A program made the translations under genes and the position numbers. Source: Pipra filicauda (lineage: Eukaryota > Chordata > Aves > Passeriformes > Pipridae). From it: a stretch of 64,000 bases of DNA. The stretch spans positions 558,001 through 622,000 of the forward strand of contig NW_024104349.1 of the NCBI RefSeq assembly GCF_003945595.2, in the 5' to 3' direction. A model generated the notes under the pieces. That model was not told the DNA's origin. It did not search any database and saw only the letters and a list, made by a program, of their open reading frames with translations. Shown here piece after piece: positions 1-12,682 of the stretch; positions within the stretch are counted from its first letter, which is position 1; every line of letters begins with the position of its first letter.

Positions 1-3000
1 GATTGATCTGACTGTGCGTCCAAGTCGTGAGCGAGCGATCAGAAAACTCATTGCTTCTGATGGCCACCTGAAAATCTAACAAAGGAACAACTGGATGGTC
101 AAATAAGCAATTAGCAGTCAAAAAAGATGATTAGTTATCAACCAGCTCAGCTGCTGATGTTCATCAGACACTAAAAGAGTAGCAGCAAGCTAACTGGAAA
201 ATTATCCTTAACCATTTAGCAGTTACCATGGGTAACTACCTCATGGATTGTCAAACCATGACCTCAACAATCAAGCCTGATTTATTTTCACAGTGCTTTT
301 AAATCTTCAGGAGTCATGTGAAGTGTGTCTTACAGTATTTCACTGTGTATCCTTGTATCCTGACAAGGACATCCCACACACAAGCAGGAATGAAAAAAAA
401 AAAAAAAAAAAGGAGAAAAGTCATATTTAGCGTAATTTAGTGAAAAGCTGATTTTTCACTTGCCAGACAGCTCATCCCCTCAGAAATGAAACTACAGATA
501 ACCCACATCCCCAGACCACCTGTGGTAAGTTCATCAGCATGTAGAGTTATCCAGGAGTAGGAGGAGTATGCGGAGCTTCCAGCATGGCAAACACATGTGG
601 ATTCTCTTGGGACAACATGGATTCCCTCCATCTCCTGCCTCAAGGAAGATAATTAGACCTTCTCCTGGGGTTGCAGAGCCCAGTCTATGAAGGGGATAAT
701 CCATCAGCCCCAGATTGTCCCCAGAACCTGAAAAGAAAGGTGGAGCAACAACAAATGGGGGATGAGCTAATTTTCACCCAACCCAGTGAATCCACACCTG
801 CCTGCCCTTTGCATTCACACCAATCACCTGCAGGCTGCACACTTAAAAATACCTCAGTTCCACTTAACAACACCTTAGTTCCTGTTTAGTTTGGGATTGA
901 ACATCAAGATTCCACCCATTACAATGGTTATTGCAACACGAGTCACCACTTCATGTCACTGCTGGGCTACAACACGTTAATTGTCTCTGAGACCCATAAA
1001 ATTAAGGGCAACCAGACCCTGGAACAGGCTGTGCATTGAGGTAACTCCTGCACTTTCTCTGGCTGTAATGCCTGGTGAGAGCACTTGCCCTTGCAGCATT
1101 CCTGCACCTGCTGTCCCCAGATTTCAGCGCGTGCTGCCAAAGGAAGGCCAGCCCTGTCCCTGGGGCACCGATGGGAAATTGCAAGAGGAATCACTGATGT
1201 CACCGTTTCTGATGTGGGAATCTGTCGTAAACACACTCCCTTGCAAAATCCAAACTTCTCCAGAAGAAGAGAGGAAATTCTGCTCTTTGGGGAAAAAATG
1301 TCAGATGGCTTGGGATACAATAGTCAACTTTCCTCATGGCCATAGAAAAAACAGTTCCTGGCTTGACTGGAATTGTCCACATGTGTGGGTCTGTGTTGTT
1401 AATGCTAAATCACTGGTTGGCTGAGTCTCTCCTGAGGACCTGGAGTAACAGTAGAAGCCACTTTGTTTCTTCCTTTGATTTTCATTGTCCTTCTTCCATG
1501 AATTACTTCAAACACAGAGCCAGGCTTTCACTAATCTTGGACACATCGTTGTAGCTACTGCTTTCCACTGGTCTCTTAAGTATTAGGCAGAAACCAGTTC
1601 AGGTTTAGAAGCAGTTGTAGCTGAGATATTTTTGTGTACTACAGACCCAAGGCTCCTGGTTCCTGATGCCTTTTGTGTATGTGACTTTTGATCTGCTGAG
1701 TAAGTACTTGTCAAATCAATCCTATTTCAGTCCCTGTGTGTGTGAAGTGTCACAATCCTGACAGTGACACAGCAATTTGCTGCAGCCACTGAGGAAAGTC
1801 TGTGTTCCTGGGTGGAATGTTCTCCTTACCAGGTGCTTCTGATGTCAAGTTTTATGTTCTTCTTCCACCCCTCCAAGGTGGTCCCCTTCAGCCCATGTGG
1901 TGAGGTTCCCAAATATGTGTTAATGATGAAGAATCACAAATCTGACAACACATATTTCTAATTTGATAAGAATTGTTGAAAATACCAATCTGTGTAACTA
2001 ATTTTTACTCACTGTTCCAATTGCTGCTTCCTCTCCTGTACTTTTCCCTTGACTACACGTGATATTCTGTATCTAAGAGTTACAATGACCACAGCCTGCA
2101 AGGTCAGTACCTACAGACTCCTTTCCTGTTCTTTCAGAGTCTTCTTCAGACTTCTTCTGCCCAATGACAGAATAAAAATGTAGTAAGATAAGGTTTGTTT
2201 GGCCTAGGAATCTTCAGGTCTTTTGAGATTTATCTCAATGTTCACAGTACAGCTGCAAACACAGACAGAAAGCAGTTGTAAAATTTTTTAAGTTCACATT
2301 GGACAAAGAAGCAAAATACCTGGTGAGCACATAAAAACAAGACTCATGAGATCAGCTTATTCCCCTGTGTCTTTGGGAAGCAGGGAGACATAAACTTCCT
2401 AAACTATACCATTGCTATTATACTGAGGCATTCATGTAAACATATATTAGCAGGTTAAAGTAAATCATAACAATCATGAGATATGTCCTTAATAATTAGG
2501 CAATTTCCTTAAAAGGAAATGCATTTTATTATCTCAACAAGAGTTAGAAAATTTTGAAGGAAGTTAACTTTCAGGTATCCACTAAGCATGCTCCAAAAAA
2601 ATCATAGTCTTTCTTATTCCCCTGGAAAAATCATATGGATTAAAATTTACTTATACTCCCTAAGCATGAAAACACCAACAGGATCATAACCAAACCTTTC
2701 TGCTCCCAGGTTCAGTCTCCTGAAATTCTCACCTACCCACTCGTGTTATCGCTTTATAGGTGCAGAATTTACCATCAAATTTCTCATCAACAGTCACAGC
2801 TCTGATCACAACACAAACACAGAACAAACCAAATGGCATTTAAGATCTAACATGATGGGATCTGTTTATGTATCTGGCTATGTATCCACAGTTTCAAAGT
2901 AATACACATAAAGAAGATGAGAGTTCCTGCCCCCCACGATCCCTCCAGAAGCATATGACCTACAGGAGTATTTTGGTGAGCAGCACAGAAGCCCTGTAGT

Positions 3001-3020
3001 TTTATTTGTTCAATATTACA
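1..3020. other. Single-copy non-coding DNA, no gene seen
   Basis: I see no recognisable gene, RNA gene or dispersed repeat in this stretch. Open frames up to about 147 codons occur on both strands, but they overlap one another and show no known domain. The only low-complexity feature is a 19-base A run at 393-411. Ancient repeats too diverged to recognise by eye may be present. Confidence 0.6.
393..411. repeat. Poly(A) tract, 19 bases
   Basis: An uninterrupted run of 19 A. No retroposed gene body or SINE head is visible directly upstream, so it is best read as a simple repeat rather than a retrocopy tail. Confidence 0.9.
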
Positions 3021-3590
3021 CCAAAAGCAGCGTGACCAGCAGGTCAAGGGAGGAGGTGAATCTCCCACTCCACTCTTGTGAGATCTCAGCTTGAGAACTG
3101 TGTCCATCTCCGGGGCCCACAACATGAGAAGGATGTGGAGCTGCTGGATTGAGTCCAGAGGAGGCCACGGAGATGCTCCAAGCACCGGAGGACCTCTACT
3201 ATAGAGACAGGCTGGGAGAGCTGGGGGGATTCAGCCTGGGGAAGAGAAGGCTCCAGGGAGACCTTGGAACCTTCCAGTGCCTAAAGGGGCTCCAGGAGAG
3301 CTGGAGAGGGACTGGGGACAAGGGCCGGGAGGGATAGGATAAGGGGGAATGACTTCCCACTGCCAGAGGGCAGGGTGAGATGGGACATTGGGAAGAAATC
3401 CTTCCCTGGGAGGGTGGTGAGGCCCTGGCACAGGTTGCCCAGAGAAGCTGTGGCTGCCCCATCCCTGGAAGTGTCCAAGGCCAGGTTGGAGCAACCTGGT
3501 GTAGTGGAAGGTGTCCCTGCCCATGGCAGGGGGTTGGAACAAGATGATCTTTAAGGTCCCTTCCAAAACAAACCATTCTGGGATTCTATA
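3021..3590 (+). mobile_element. CR1 non-LTR retrotransposon, 5'-truncated, avian type
   Basis: This is the longest of the young avian CR1 tails, about 570 bp, holding the end of ORF2 plus the 3' UTR. One plus-strand frame near 3411-3470 reads RVVRPWHRLPREAVAAPSLE, the typical C-terminal end of the CR1 ORF2 polyprotein (endonuclease and reverse transcriptase). The head matches the CR1 segment that begins AAAAGCAGCGTG. The tail has the usual ...TTTAAGGTCCCTTCCAA... block and ends in ATTCTGGGATTCTATA, a variant of the CR1 3' octamer repeat. The endonuclease and reverse-transcriptase domains are missing and the frame is broken, so the copy is inert. Confidence 0.95.
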
Positions 3591-4060
3591 ACTACACATG
3601 AAAAATCACCAGTACCTCTCTTCTTCCCTCTCACTCCTGTCTGCAGTTGGAGGATGAACCCTCACAGGGCTGCCACAGACACAAGCACATGTTTAAATCC
3701 TCTGCTAAATCAGGATGAGCAGCACCCCCAGACAAGCTCTGACATCCCTATGACAACCCAACAGCAAGAGGTAGAAGAAGCCTGAAGTTTGATTAATAAA
3801 AGGCTGCAATCCAAACGTGTCATTTTGTGGTCAGAACCCAACAACAAAAAAAGGCAGTGAGAAGAAAAACACAACCTGAGTTACTACAGCTCCCCTGGCA
3901 AGCAAGACCCTGCCCACCTGCATCACCTCTCGGTGGCTGGGAAGCCCATCACATGTGTGTGGTCAGATCGAGAATATAACGTTGCACTGAGAATATAAAA
4001 GCCCTATTGAAGGACATTTTTCCAAGGATGATGTCAGTGGGTGGGGGCACTACCAGGCTC
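3591..4060. other. Single-copy non-coding DNA
   Basis: No gene is visible. A 10-base direct repeat GAGAATATAA occurs at 3970-3979 and 3989-3998. The second copy runs into a TATAAAAG box-like string, but no transcript structure supports a promoter there. Confidence 0.5.
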
Positions 4061-4480
4061 ACGATAAGCTGAGTATAACCATGGCTGAAATAAAACATTT
4101 GCATATAAATTTTCACTCCCAAAATTTATTAGCAGCGGAGAGATAATGGCGTAACAATTTAATGAAGAGTCGCCACGAGACTGTGTTTGACTTAATGTGA
4201 GGCTTGTAGGCATTGTTTCTCGGAGGAAAGGCTCATTGTGTGTAGTACAGTAAAAACTGTGGTTTAAAACAAAGGGATAAAATACTTGCCTTAACACAGC
4301 AGCAGCATTGTCACTGTAAATCTGCCGTGCCACGTATTTTATTACATTTTCATAGCAGAAGAGGGAATTTACGATGTGATACTACAAGCTCCGCCAGCCT
4401 TCTTCTGTCAGTGGGGTACCTCTCTTAACTCATATCTAAAATATTTGCTGATACTGAAACGTGACTGTGAGATACAAAAA
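4061..4480. promoter_or_regulatory. Candidate conserved non-coding element
   Basis: This unique AT-rich stretch has scattered intact CpGs (GGCGTAAC, GTCGCCACGAG, TCTCGGA), an octamer ATTTGCAT at 4097-4104 and no dispersed-repeat signature. Its texture, with AT-rich blocks around retained CpG dinucleotides and no low-complexity drift, is that of vertebrate developmental enhancers. The call rests on texture only. Confidence 0.4.
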
Positions 4481-6149
4481 CAGTCTTTTACAACTCCAGA
4501 GAACATTATATTCGTCTAGCTTAGAGCGAAAAGAAGAAAAACAAATAGCTTGAGCATCTGTTTCTGCACAGAGTGGACACTTTCTGAGGGAACAAAGAGA
4601 GGCAACCACTGCCGAGCTGAGGCTGCTTTTGTGGGTGAAGCAGTAACAAAGAGATGTTATTACTGTTATTAGCACAGATAAAATTGATGCCAAGGCTTCA
4701 GTTGTGAGAAGAAGATGTGGGAGCCTCACCTCCATCATTACGTTTTGGGGGAAGATTCACCCAGTGTAGGCGTGTCGGGCTTGGATCTCCTGTAGCCAAA
4801 CAGCAACAGCAATGGATCAGGGCATTACAGTCATTCCTCCTGGCTTAAACTAAGCCTCAGTACGCTCCCCACAGTCAAGGATGATCATTTGCTTTCTTTC
4901 TGGGGACCAGTTACAGGATATTTCAAATACGTTGGCCTAGAAATGTTACTTAAGCATGAAAGGACCAGGTCCACTCCAAACACAAGCAAAGCCTTTTGAT
5001 ATAAAGGTTCAGTTTGAGAACTCTAATATTAGAAAAAGGTGCAGGTGGCACTGCAAACTCACTTTGATCAAGTATTAAGCAGGTTTTTGTTCCCCTTAGT
5101 AGATAAAAACCTTGGTGTCAAGAAAACCTTCTTTGGGCAAAAAGAACTAAGAAAAAGAACCACTTGGTGCACAGCTTAAGAATAAGACAACAGCAACAAA
5201 AATCTAGTAGCTTGGTTTTAAATCAAGAGGGAAATAATAAGAAAAAGAACTTCAAAAGCATTCGCAGGGAGGAACATTCCACCAAGACAAAGTCATCTGT
5301 CCTTGCTTTCCCAAAAGCAGCATGATCAAAGCTGATTATGGGATTTCAAGCCCTGAATGTTTCTTTGTGTTGCCCAAGAAAGGAGTGAAAATGCTTGATG
5401 ATACCAAAAGGACAACAGGAAGATCCTCAGATATAACAAAGCAGGGACCGGGATTTCATGTCTTTAAAAAGCATCAGTGCCTCCATCCCACCCGTGTGAT
5501 GATGTGAGACACAGTCCATCCAGGGCTATGATTGGCTGTGCAGTTTTAGGTAGTGCACTGATACAACACTAAACAACAACATATGCACAGCACTTGTAAT
5601 GAGATTGGACTTTTAACCTTCTGAAGCAGTGGGAAACAACGGGGCTTTTAAAAATACCAGCTCTGAGGTAAGGAGAGGGTCAGCCCAATACAATTTATAA
5701 ATATAAAATCAGTTGCATAGCTGAGTTTCACTTTAAAACCTAAATTATTGGAAAGAATAAGAGGAAGCCGAAGGAGGAGTGAGAAAAAGAAAGCTGGCAG
5801 GGGAAAAAGAACTGGAGACAATAGAAGAGGTAGGAGAGGAGGTACCCCAGTACCTTCTCTGGGCTCCAACTCACACACCACGTTAGTGACCAGTTAGTCT
5901 GCTGGCCTGAGCAGCAAACTCTGAACACCAAAATCTGAGGGGTGGCTTGTTCTTTACTTACACACTGAAAGGAAACCAAATGTTTATTTCTTTATAAGGC
6001 ATGAGCTCTGACTGTCAGGTACTGACCTCTCTGTCTGGATTGATGGACCAGGTGAGGCTGAAGACAGACACTCAGCTGCTATGACTGGGACTACAGTGGA
6101 TCCAACTGATTTACACCAACTTAATAAATTTGGTGAACTTGAAGACTGT
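4481..6149. other. Single-copy non-coding DNA
   Basis: No gene or recognisable repeat is seen. Small open frames on both strands (for example 4436-4738 minus and 5648-5881 minus) have no recognisable domain. Confidence 0.55.
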
Positions 6150-6270
6150 CACAGAATCACAGAATACCTTCAGTTGGAAAACACCCACAAGCATCATCAA
6201 GTCCAACTCCTGTCCCTCCACAGGACAACCTAAGAATCCCACCACATGCCTGAGAGCACAGGTTCAAACA
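6150..6270 (-). mobile_element. CR1 3' tail fragment, older subfamily
   Basis: The segment opens with CACAGAATCACAGAATA (the reversed CR1 octamer end), followed by a GTTGGAA...CCCACAAG...ATCA.CAAGTCCAACTCCTG block. This is the CR1 subfamily whose tail reads 'GGGACCCACAAGGATCAT', the same as at 17533-17772 and different from the GGTTTGGGTTGGAAGG type. Only about 120 bp survives, all of it 3' UTR. Confidence 0.85.
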
Positions 6271-9250
6271 GTGGTAAAGCCAAGAAGGATTAAAGCAAAG
6301 AACTAGTGGTGGGTACAAATATTCAAGATTGTCAAATTCTGGTGTCATTTTAGATAGAAGTATTGGACCAGACAGTCTCACACTGAACTCACATCTCTGC
6401 AACCTCAGCCAGTGACACAGAACCACATATTACAGGAGAGCATTTCCTTCATACGTCAAACATTACAGGCCATTCAATATCATTATTTAGTTCCCTTCTG
6501 AACCACCTTCAGTCCTCTAGGAAAGGAGCAGCAGCCACAAGTCTGACCTGCCTCAAGAAGAGCAGAAGAGATCACCAGTGACTCCCCAGTGTAGTCATGG
6601 GAATTTGATATGTCAAGAAACCCAGGAAATATATAATCTTCCTCGAAATTTGCCTTGCAAGTCTCCTCTCTGGGAGATGAAAGGGGACTAGGGGAGGACA
6701 GTTTCCCCAGCCTTTGTGGTAACAACCTGGAAACCACCATGTGTCCTGGCTGGCAGCTCTGTCACATCAAACACATTCCCAGCTTGGTGCCATCTCAGCA
6801 GGTGGTGGCTTTACCTGGGAAAACTGCAGTTTTCCAAGACTCACACAGTCATTTTAGGATATATGTCCTAAAATAACTTCCTTTAGGCTCAGTTCGGGAT
6901 TTTACTCCACTCAGGACCTCCACTTCCCTTTCTTGGGCCTGATCCTTAAGGACACCCTTTTGTTCTCAAACCACAGCACCTGCACCAGCCCTGTGAAAGG
7001 CAGTGTCTGCCCCCAGCAATCCTCTAAAGAATTACTCGCAGCACTGCCACGGCGCTCAGAGATGGCACCTCCTGTTCACAACTGCTCACAGCACTGGCAG
7101 CAGCCTGGGACTGCAGTCCCTCACCAAGCAAAATGACTCAAGGAGGATTTGGCAGGAGAAAGAACAGCAAAATCGGACCCGAGTCAAACGCGGCTCTCCA
7201 AGAAATTCCTTTTCCCTTGCAAGCGACGCGCAGACGGGAACTGCCTTCCTGGGACTTACCCCCACCCTCCTGCAAGGCACATCAGACAGGAGCCTGTCAC
7301 CCAGGGATGTTTTTCAACAATACTTCATGTCCTCTCTTACTGTCTTCTTTTTAAGCCACTTCCAAACTCGGCTCCCTTTTGCTCCTCGCTCAGATCAGAC
7401 TAATAAGAACATCACCTCAGGGAAAAGACTTGTACACAGACAGACTTCCTCTTCAGAGGATCAAACAGACCAGACTGTTCCTTTTCAAGTTTTATTAATC
7501 CTGGTTCATAATTTCCACCACATCATTAGTCATTTCCTATTATTGAATAGCTGGTAGCAGCAGCATCGCTCAGTAAATAGCAAGATAACCGTGCCACCTG
7601 CGACTTCTTGGCCGATACCTCCCCACAGCCACATCTGGGGAAAAGACGATGAGGTAAAATTAAAAGCCAAACCCCGTAGACTTTTTTTGATCTGTGGCTC
7701 ATTTCTTTTATTCACATCATCTGCTCAGCTGGCTACATAAGCTGCTGCAGACCTTGTTTAAAAACAGCTCCAGAAGATTAACACTCGAACCAACAGTTTG
7801 GAAATGTGGTGATTTTCACTGGAATTCCCCTTCCTGAGGCACGTGGGGTCTTTGGGGAGCTTGCTGGTTATCAGGGCTTAATATTTGTTTGGTTTCCTAA
7901 GCTTTTCTTAGTTTGTCAACATATTTTATGTGATTTTGACACTAAAAATGGGAAGAGAATCCAAGTGCCTTGAAGCAATCTGTTTTCTGTTCAGTTTTTC
8001 TTGCCCCTTCCCCAATAAAGTTTATTTTTCTTAATAATATCCTTCTTCTTTCTACCATCTGGCTCAGGCAACTAACTGGGAAAGAATACCCTGGTCTTTT
8101 TAGTACAGTAACTATATACCTGAATTTCTGGAGTGTTCTCTTGGACACTCTTCATTTTTCCCATGCCAGAAGGGTCTCCATGCACAAGTTCTGGGTTGGG
8201 GTTTCCATGTGCATCACTCTGTTCTGGGGAGCACAACACAGCCCTGTATCCGAAGTGTGTAGCTGTGATGGCCCAGAGGTAGCTGTTAGATGATCAGAAA
8301 GGGCTGTTCTCGACCCAGGCAGTAGCATTTCTCCTCTCTCCTTCTTCCCAGCATCCCAGGATATTTTCCAGCCCGCAGTTTCCCCACATGCTCCGCAGGA
8401 GAGACTCGCGGCGGCGCCACGCCAAGTTCACAGAAGACAATGAGCCTTTCCACCATCTCCAGGGGCAGGGGATGGAGCTCCCAGTTCCCAGGACTGTGAG
8501 AGGATTTCCTCCCTTTCACTTGTCCTCGTGAGCACAGCCTGGTACACGGAGCACAGTCACTGGGGATGGTGTGTGACTCCAGCAGCCAGGAATGACTTTG
8601 GGTTTATGGCAGAGGTTTCTGCCACAGCCTTCCTGCATGACCTTAGGCAAGAAGTCACTTGCCATCAGACTTTCTCAGTCCCTGCTGTTCTGAACACAGA
8701 TATTGGTCATTAGAGGTCAGCTGAGTCCAGGTGAAAAGAGGTAATTAAATGCCTAATGACTAATGCATTTAACAGTCTTTTGGGGAGTACAGCACAGTGC
8801 CTGCAGCACTGGCTCCATTTATCAGGGTGGGACCTGTCAGGACAGCACTGTCAGGCCTGCAGATTCCTTCCTCTCCACTCACTGGGACACTTTCAGGTTG
8901 AGGTTGGTAAATCCAGGAGCAGGATTATGTGACTTGGCTGCTCAAGGCTGTGGTAACACTGACCACAAGTGTTACCTCAGTGAGTATGTCCTGGCACTCC
9001 CTTGGCAGCTTCAGGTCCTTGACTGTGACCTGCTGTCACTTGGTGCTTCAGTCTTCCCTACCAGAGGCAGCAGGAGCTGGCAATGCCTGTTTGCACTCAC
9101 TCTATCTGCCTACAGCATGAGAGGGCTAGATTTTGTAGTCCAAGAGGCAGAGCCCACCAGTTATACATTTCTTTACACATATATGTACTTTTATCTCTCT
9201 TATTTTCCTAAATAAACATAAATATATACAGTTAATACACACATCTATAT
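6271..9250. other. Single-copy non-coding DNA
   Basis: No supported gene. A modestly CpG-enriched patch lies at about 7030-7240 (CACGGCGCTC, GACCCGAG, AACGCGG, GCGACGCGCAGACGG) and carries overlapping open frames on both strands (longest 184 codons, 7003-7557 plus) without a known domain. Two short segments, 8209-8250 and 8764-8806, resemble each other weakly. Confidence 0.5.
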
Positions 9251-9548
9251 AGAATCATAGAAAGGGTTGGGTTGGAAGGGACCTTAAAGATCATCTTGTT
9301 CCAAACCCCTGTCATGGGTAGGGACACCTTCCACTATTCCAGGTTGCTCCAAGCCCTGTCCAACCTGGCCTCGAACAATGCCAGGGATGGGGCAGCCACA
9401 TCTTCTCTGGGCAACCTGTGCCAGGGCCTCACCACCCTCTGAGTAAAGAATTTCTTCCTAACATCGACTCTAACTCCCTGTCTTTCAGTTTAAAATCATT
9501 TCCTCTTGTCCTCTCACTACCTGCCCATATAAAAAGTCCATCTCCCTA
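9251..9548 (-). mobile_element. CR1 non-LTR retrotransposon tail, avian type
   Basis: Shown reversed on the plus strand: AGAATCATAGAAAGGGTTGG, then the GGACCTTAAAGATCATCTTG, CACCTTCCACTA, GGGATGGGGCAGCCACA and CCTCACCACCCTC blocks, in CR1 order. It fades out at the ATAAAAAGTCCATCTCCCT block that precedes the ORF2 stop region of these elements. It is a 5'-truncated, non-coding remnant. Confidence 0.95.
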
Positions 9549-10060
9549 ATTTTTATGGATTTTTTATGTTTTTATATGCTATACATATTATATAAAACAT
9601 AATATGTAAAGAAGACTAAAAACTCACTTCCCACAACCAGCTTTCAACTCCCCTGCCTGATTGGGTGAACACTCCACAATTATCTGTTCTTTTTCCTCCT
9701 TTAACACCCAGAGCACAGGAACTGCTCAGGTTCTGTTCTGCCTGATATGCCCAACAAACACCCACCTTGTCAAACCCTCATTATCTAAATTCCAGGACCA
9801 CCTTAACCTTTGCTGCTCCTCCCTGTCTCACTCAAACTCCCATGCCCTCCCTCAGTTTGGATAGCACATACCTTCCCCCAGGTTACTCCTCCTCTCAGCT
9901 CTCCTGGCTCCTCACAGCTGGGGAAGCAGAATTAGGGTGAGGTGGCCTCGGCTCACCTTCACCTCATCTAACTCCTTAGATACCATCACAGGCTCCTCGC
10001 TGTCACATAGGCAAGAGACTCCCTGCTCCCTTCCCAGTGAATATGAGCTGATCCTCCTCC

Positions 10061-10420
10061 CTTCTAGGAGTGCTGAAAAGCCCTAATTAGTGTTCCTAAA
10101 GACCTCGGACTATAAAAGTGTAAACGCCTTGTCTTCCTAATAATAGTAATGAAATCCTGGAATCACTAACTTGACAATAATTGCTATAGGGGTATAATAA
10201 ATTGCTTCTGCCACCTCAAAATGAATTTTCATTAATTGGGGCTTTTGTTCTCACAGTCACCAAGCTATTTTTTTGGCCCTCCTGGTGAAATTCCTGCAGT
10301 AATGAAGGGGGAAGCATGTAATGGAGAATGATGGGCATCTTTATAAACAAAAGGGGTCACATGAGCCCTAGATCAGAGAAATGGGATCTGGTACAGTAAC
10401 ATCTCAATGTCTTAACTAAG
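10061..10420. promoter_or_regulatory. Candidate conserved non-coding element
   Basis: Repeat-free AT-rich sequence with homeodomain-type cores (TAATTAG at 10084-10090, TTAATT at 10232-10237), several AATAAT/ATAATA steps and no plausible coding frame. The neighbouring 9549-10060 looks like ordinary spacer. The call rests on sequence character only. Confidence 0.4.
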
Positions 10421-10930
10421 ACAGGCAAAAGCCTGCTGATCTTGATATTCTGTACAGATGACAGTCTTTATCTTCAGATCCTATAATCCTGAGAGTTGTC
10501 CAAAAGGAGAAATCATTTCCACTCACATGTAACGAATGAGAAATGAGGGCGGTGAGCGACTGATCAAAACCGAGGACTCTGAGGGAGGACTGGAAACTGA
10601 GCCAGGTTTCCCAGATCAGGTCTTGAACTACAAGCCCCCCTTTTTTTTCCCAATTCCCAAGGCAACCTCTGCCTTTGTCAGGACCCCCGTCACAAAGCTG
10701 CTGCGTAACTCCTCTGTTACACTGAGCACCGCTGAGCTCCCGTGCACAGCACCAGGATCCAAGGACTTGGCTCCTACCGTGGCCGTTTCAGGATCAAACC
10801 CTGACATCCCCACGCTGACAGCTCAGCATTTCATGTTCCTTTTCGCATACGAACAACACGCCTTAATTCCAGGAAAGATCAGGCTCTGTAAAATGAACAG
10901 GGGGAAGGGAAAGGTTTATAATGGGCCATA
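10421..10930. other. Spacer with uninformative open frame
   Basis: A plus-strand open frame of 131 codons (10536-10931) overlaps a minus-strand frame. Its predicted sequence has no recognisable domain, no obvious Kozak context and no flanking splice pattern. I treat it as chance. Confidence 0.5.
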
Positions 10931-11760
10931 ATTATTTAGCAGTGCACTGAAGAGCTGCCTGGCATGGCCTGCCCTTGCAGACAGCACTTCCTCCTCTAAT
11001 AGCCCTCCTGATAACTGGAGCTGTCTTGGCTTTTATCAGCTGGGCAGCCTCGCACTCTGCTCGGACCCAGATGATCAAGTGGCCTTCACAGCTGCCACCA
11101 CTTCCTATTAAAAGACTACAAGAGGCCTGTGAGATTAAGGAAGGATAAAAACAAGTACTTATCATTTGGGAAGTAATGTCGCTGGTTATCTAAAGCAATG
11201 TAATTATATCGCGAGCTTTATCTGTGAGTGGCTTTTTCCTTCCAGGAGGTAGGAACAGAAAAACTTTTCACTTCATAATGAATCCTATTGAAACTCCATT
11301 TTGCCCTTGGCAAAAGGCCATTATCCAGCAGAAACATGTAATCATCCTAAAAATGCATAATGGCATGGAAAACGGACAAGTAGTTTCTTGAAATATTGTT
11401 TGTAAAAGGCCTAATTTATAATGGGGATTGTTTGTGTTAGGGCCTTTTGGCATGTATGGTTAACAAGAACTTGCTGTTCTACTGCCAGTTCGTTTAATCA
11501 AGAGGGCCTTGTGTCGGCCCCGTCGATATGGCCGAGGAAACAATGGGAGCTTTTTCCCCGAAACCGCCCCATCGCGATGGAGAGAGCGCCCTGCTATTTA
11601 ATCTGGAGTTGTTGTCCCTCTTGATAGACACCACTGCTGTCAGTGCACCCCATCCAAACACACACACTGTCAGATCTGTTGCACTGTTCTGCTGATGGAA
11701 AAAGAAGAATATTAGGAATGATCTGGCAGTGCCACTAATTGAGGGCAATCATGCGACTGT
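10931..11760. promoter_or_regulatory. Candidate conserved non-coding block
   Basis: This is one of the most enhancer-like stretches in the window. It has TAATTATATCGCGAGC near 11200, repeated ATAATGG strings near 11276-11430, palindromic AAAGGCC/GGCCTTTT words, and a CpG-retaining section GTCGATATGGCCGAGG near 11522. There is no dispersed repeat and no convincing frame. Such islands usually regulate a distant developmental gene, but the target is not visible here. Confidence 0.45.
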
Positions 11761-12375
11761 GGCCTCTTTGTAACGATGGGACTGTAGGGACAGCGCCTTC
11801 CCTATGGAAACGTAGCAGCTCACACACAACCAGGAGTGAAACCTCTTGGTCTGCCACTCCTTTGTGCTCAAGAGTTGGATCACGTGCAGGAGAAAACAGT
11901 TCCCAAAAGGAAATGAGAAAGGCTGTGGTAAATACACTTCACCAACTCAGGAATCAGAGTTGGAGTACTCTTTGATCACATTTTGTATCCACAAAATGGG
12001 GGTAGAAATGGCCTCATTGTACCTGGCTATACTTTTGTCACATATATTAACAAATAGGTAGATGCTCCAGGCGTCCTGTGGTGCACAGAAAGGTCTCTCT
12101 GATCTGTGACCTCTGCAGATGCACCATATGTGTTTGTGTTCCCTCCAAACATCTCTTTTCTGTCAGGAGAAGCTTGTGTTCAAGTTCTACAAACCTTCTG
12201 TGGCAGATCCAGCACCCAGCACAGATACTGGGCATGGCAGCCTTATTCCAAAGCAGGAGTAAAGCTATAAGTAACAGGCTGAAATATTCCTGCCCGAGCC
12301 TCGTGTGTAGCCATTCACACTAAAAGCCAATTCCACGAGTTAGAGGAATCTCAACATTTGTTTTGTACCAGTTTT
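11761..12375. other. Single-copy non-coding DNA
   Basis: No gene is seen. The string CCACAAAATGGGGGTAGAAATG near 11991 recalls the interior of ancient MIR-like SINEs, but too little flanking similarity is visible to call one. Confidence 0.5.
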
Positions 12376-12682
12376 GTCCAGTACCTGAAGGGGCTCCAAG
12401 AGAGCTGGAGAGGAACTCCGGACAAGGGCCTGGAGTGACAGAACAAGAGGGAATGGCTTCCCACTGCCAGGGATATTGGGAAGAAATCCTTGACTTTGAG
12501 GTGGTGAGGCCCTGGCACGGGTTGCCCAGAGAAGCTGTTGCTTCCCCATCCCTGGAATTGTTCGAGACAGGTTGGATGGAGCTCTGAGCAACCTGGTCTA
12601 GTGGAACCCCACAAGGCAGGGGGGTTAGAACGAGACAGTATTTAAGGTCCCTTCCAACCCAAACCATACTCTGATCCTGTAT
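12376..12682 (+). mobile_element. CR1 tail with a remnant of the ORF2 C-terminus
   Basis: The segment starts in the ORF2 end (CCAGTACCTGAAGGGGCTCC) and runs through the GGCCCTGGCACGGGTTGCCC block. One frame still gives PWHGLPREAVASPSLE, a close variant of the CR1 ORF2 C-terminus. It continues to TTTAAGGTCCCTTCCAACCC and ends with ACTCTGATCCTGT, a decayed octamer tail. A short internal deletion removes part of the usual GCCAGAGGGCAGGGTT block near 12470. Confidence 0.93.

Noticed and set aside
3989..4001. TATA-box-like TATAAAAG
   Set aside because: No downstream exon, CpG enrichment or other promoter feature; AT-rich DNA yields such strings often.
7003..7557. 184-codon plus-strand frame
   Set aside because: No known domain, and two other plus frames plus a minus frame overlap it. 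The CpG enrichment alone does not support a gene.
8209..8806. Two segments (8209-8250 and 8764-8806) encoding similar peptides (ITLFWGAQHS / LTVFWGVQHS)
   Set aside because: Similarity covers only about 40 bases with mismatches and does not extend; it may be coincidence or a tiny old duplication.
11970..12010. Possible MIR-like fragment (CCACAAAATGGGGGTAGAAATG)
   Set aside because: The matching stretch is too short and the flanking MIR blocks are not visible.
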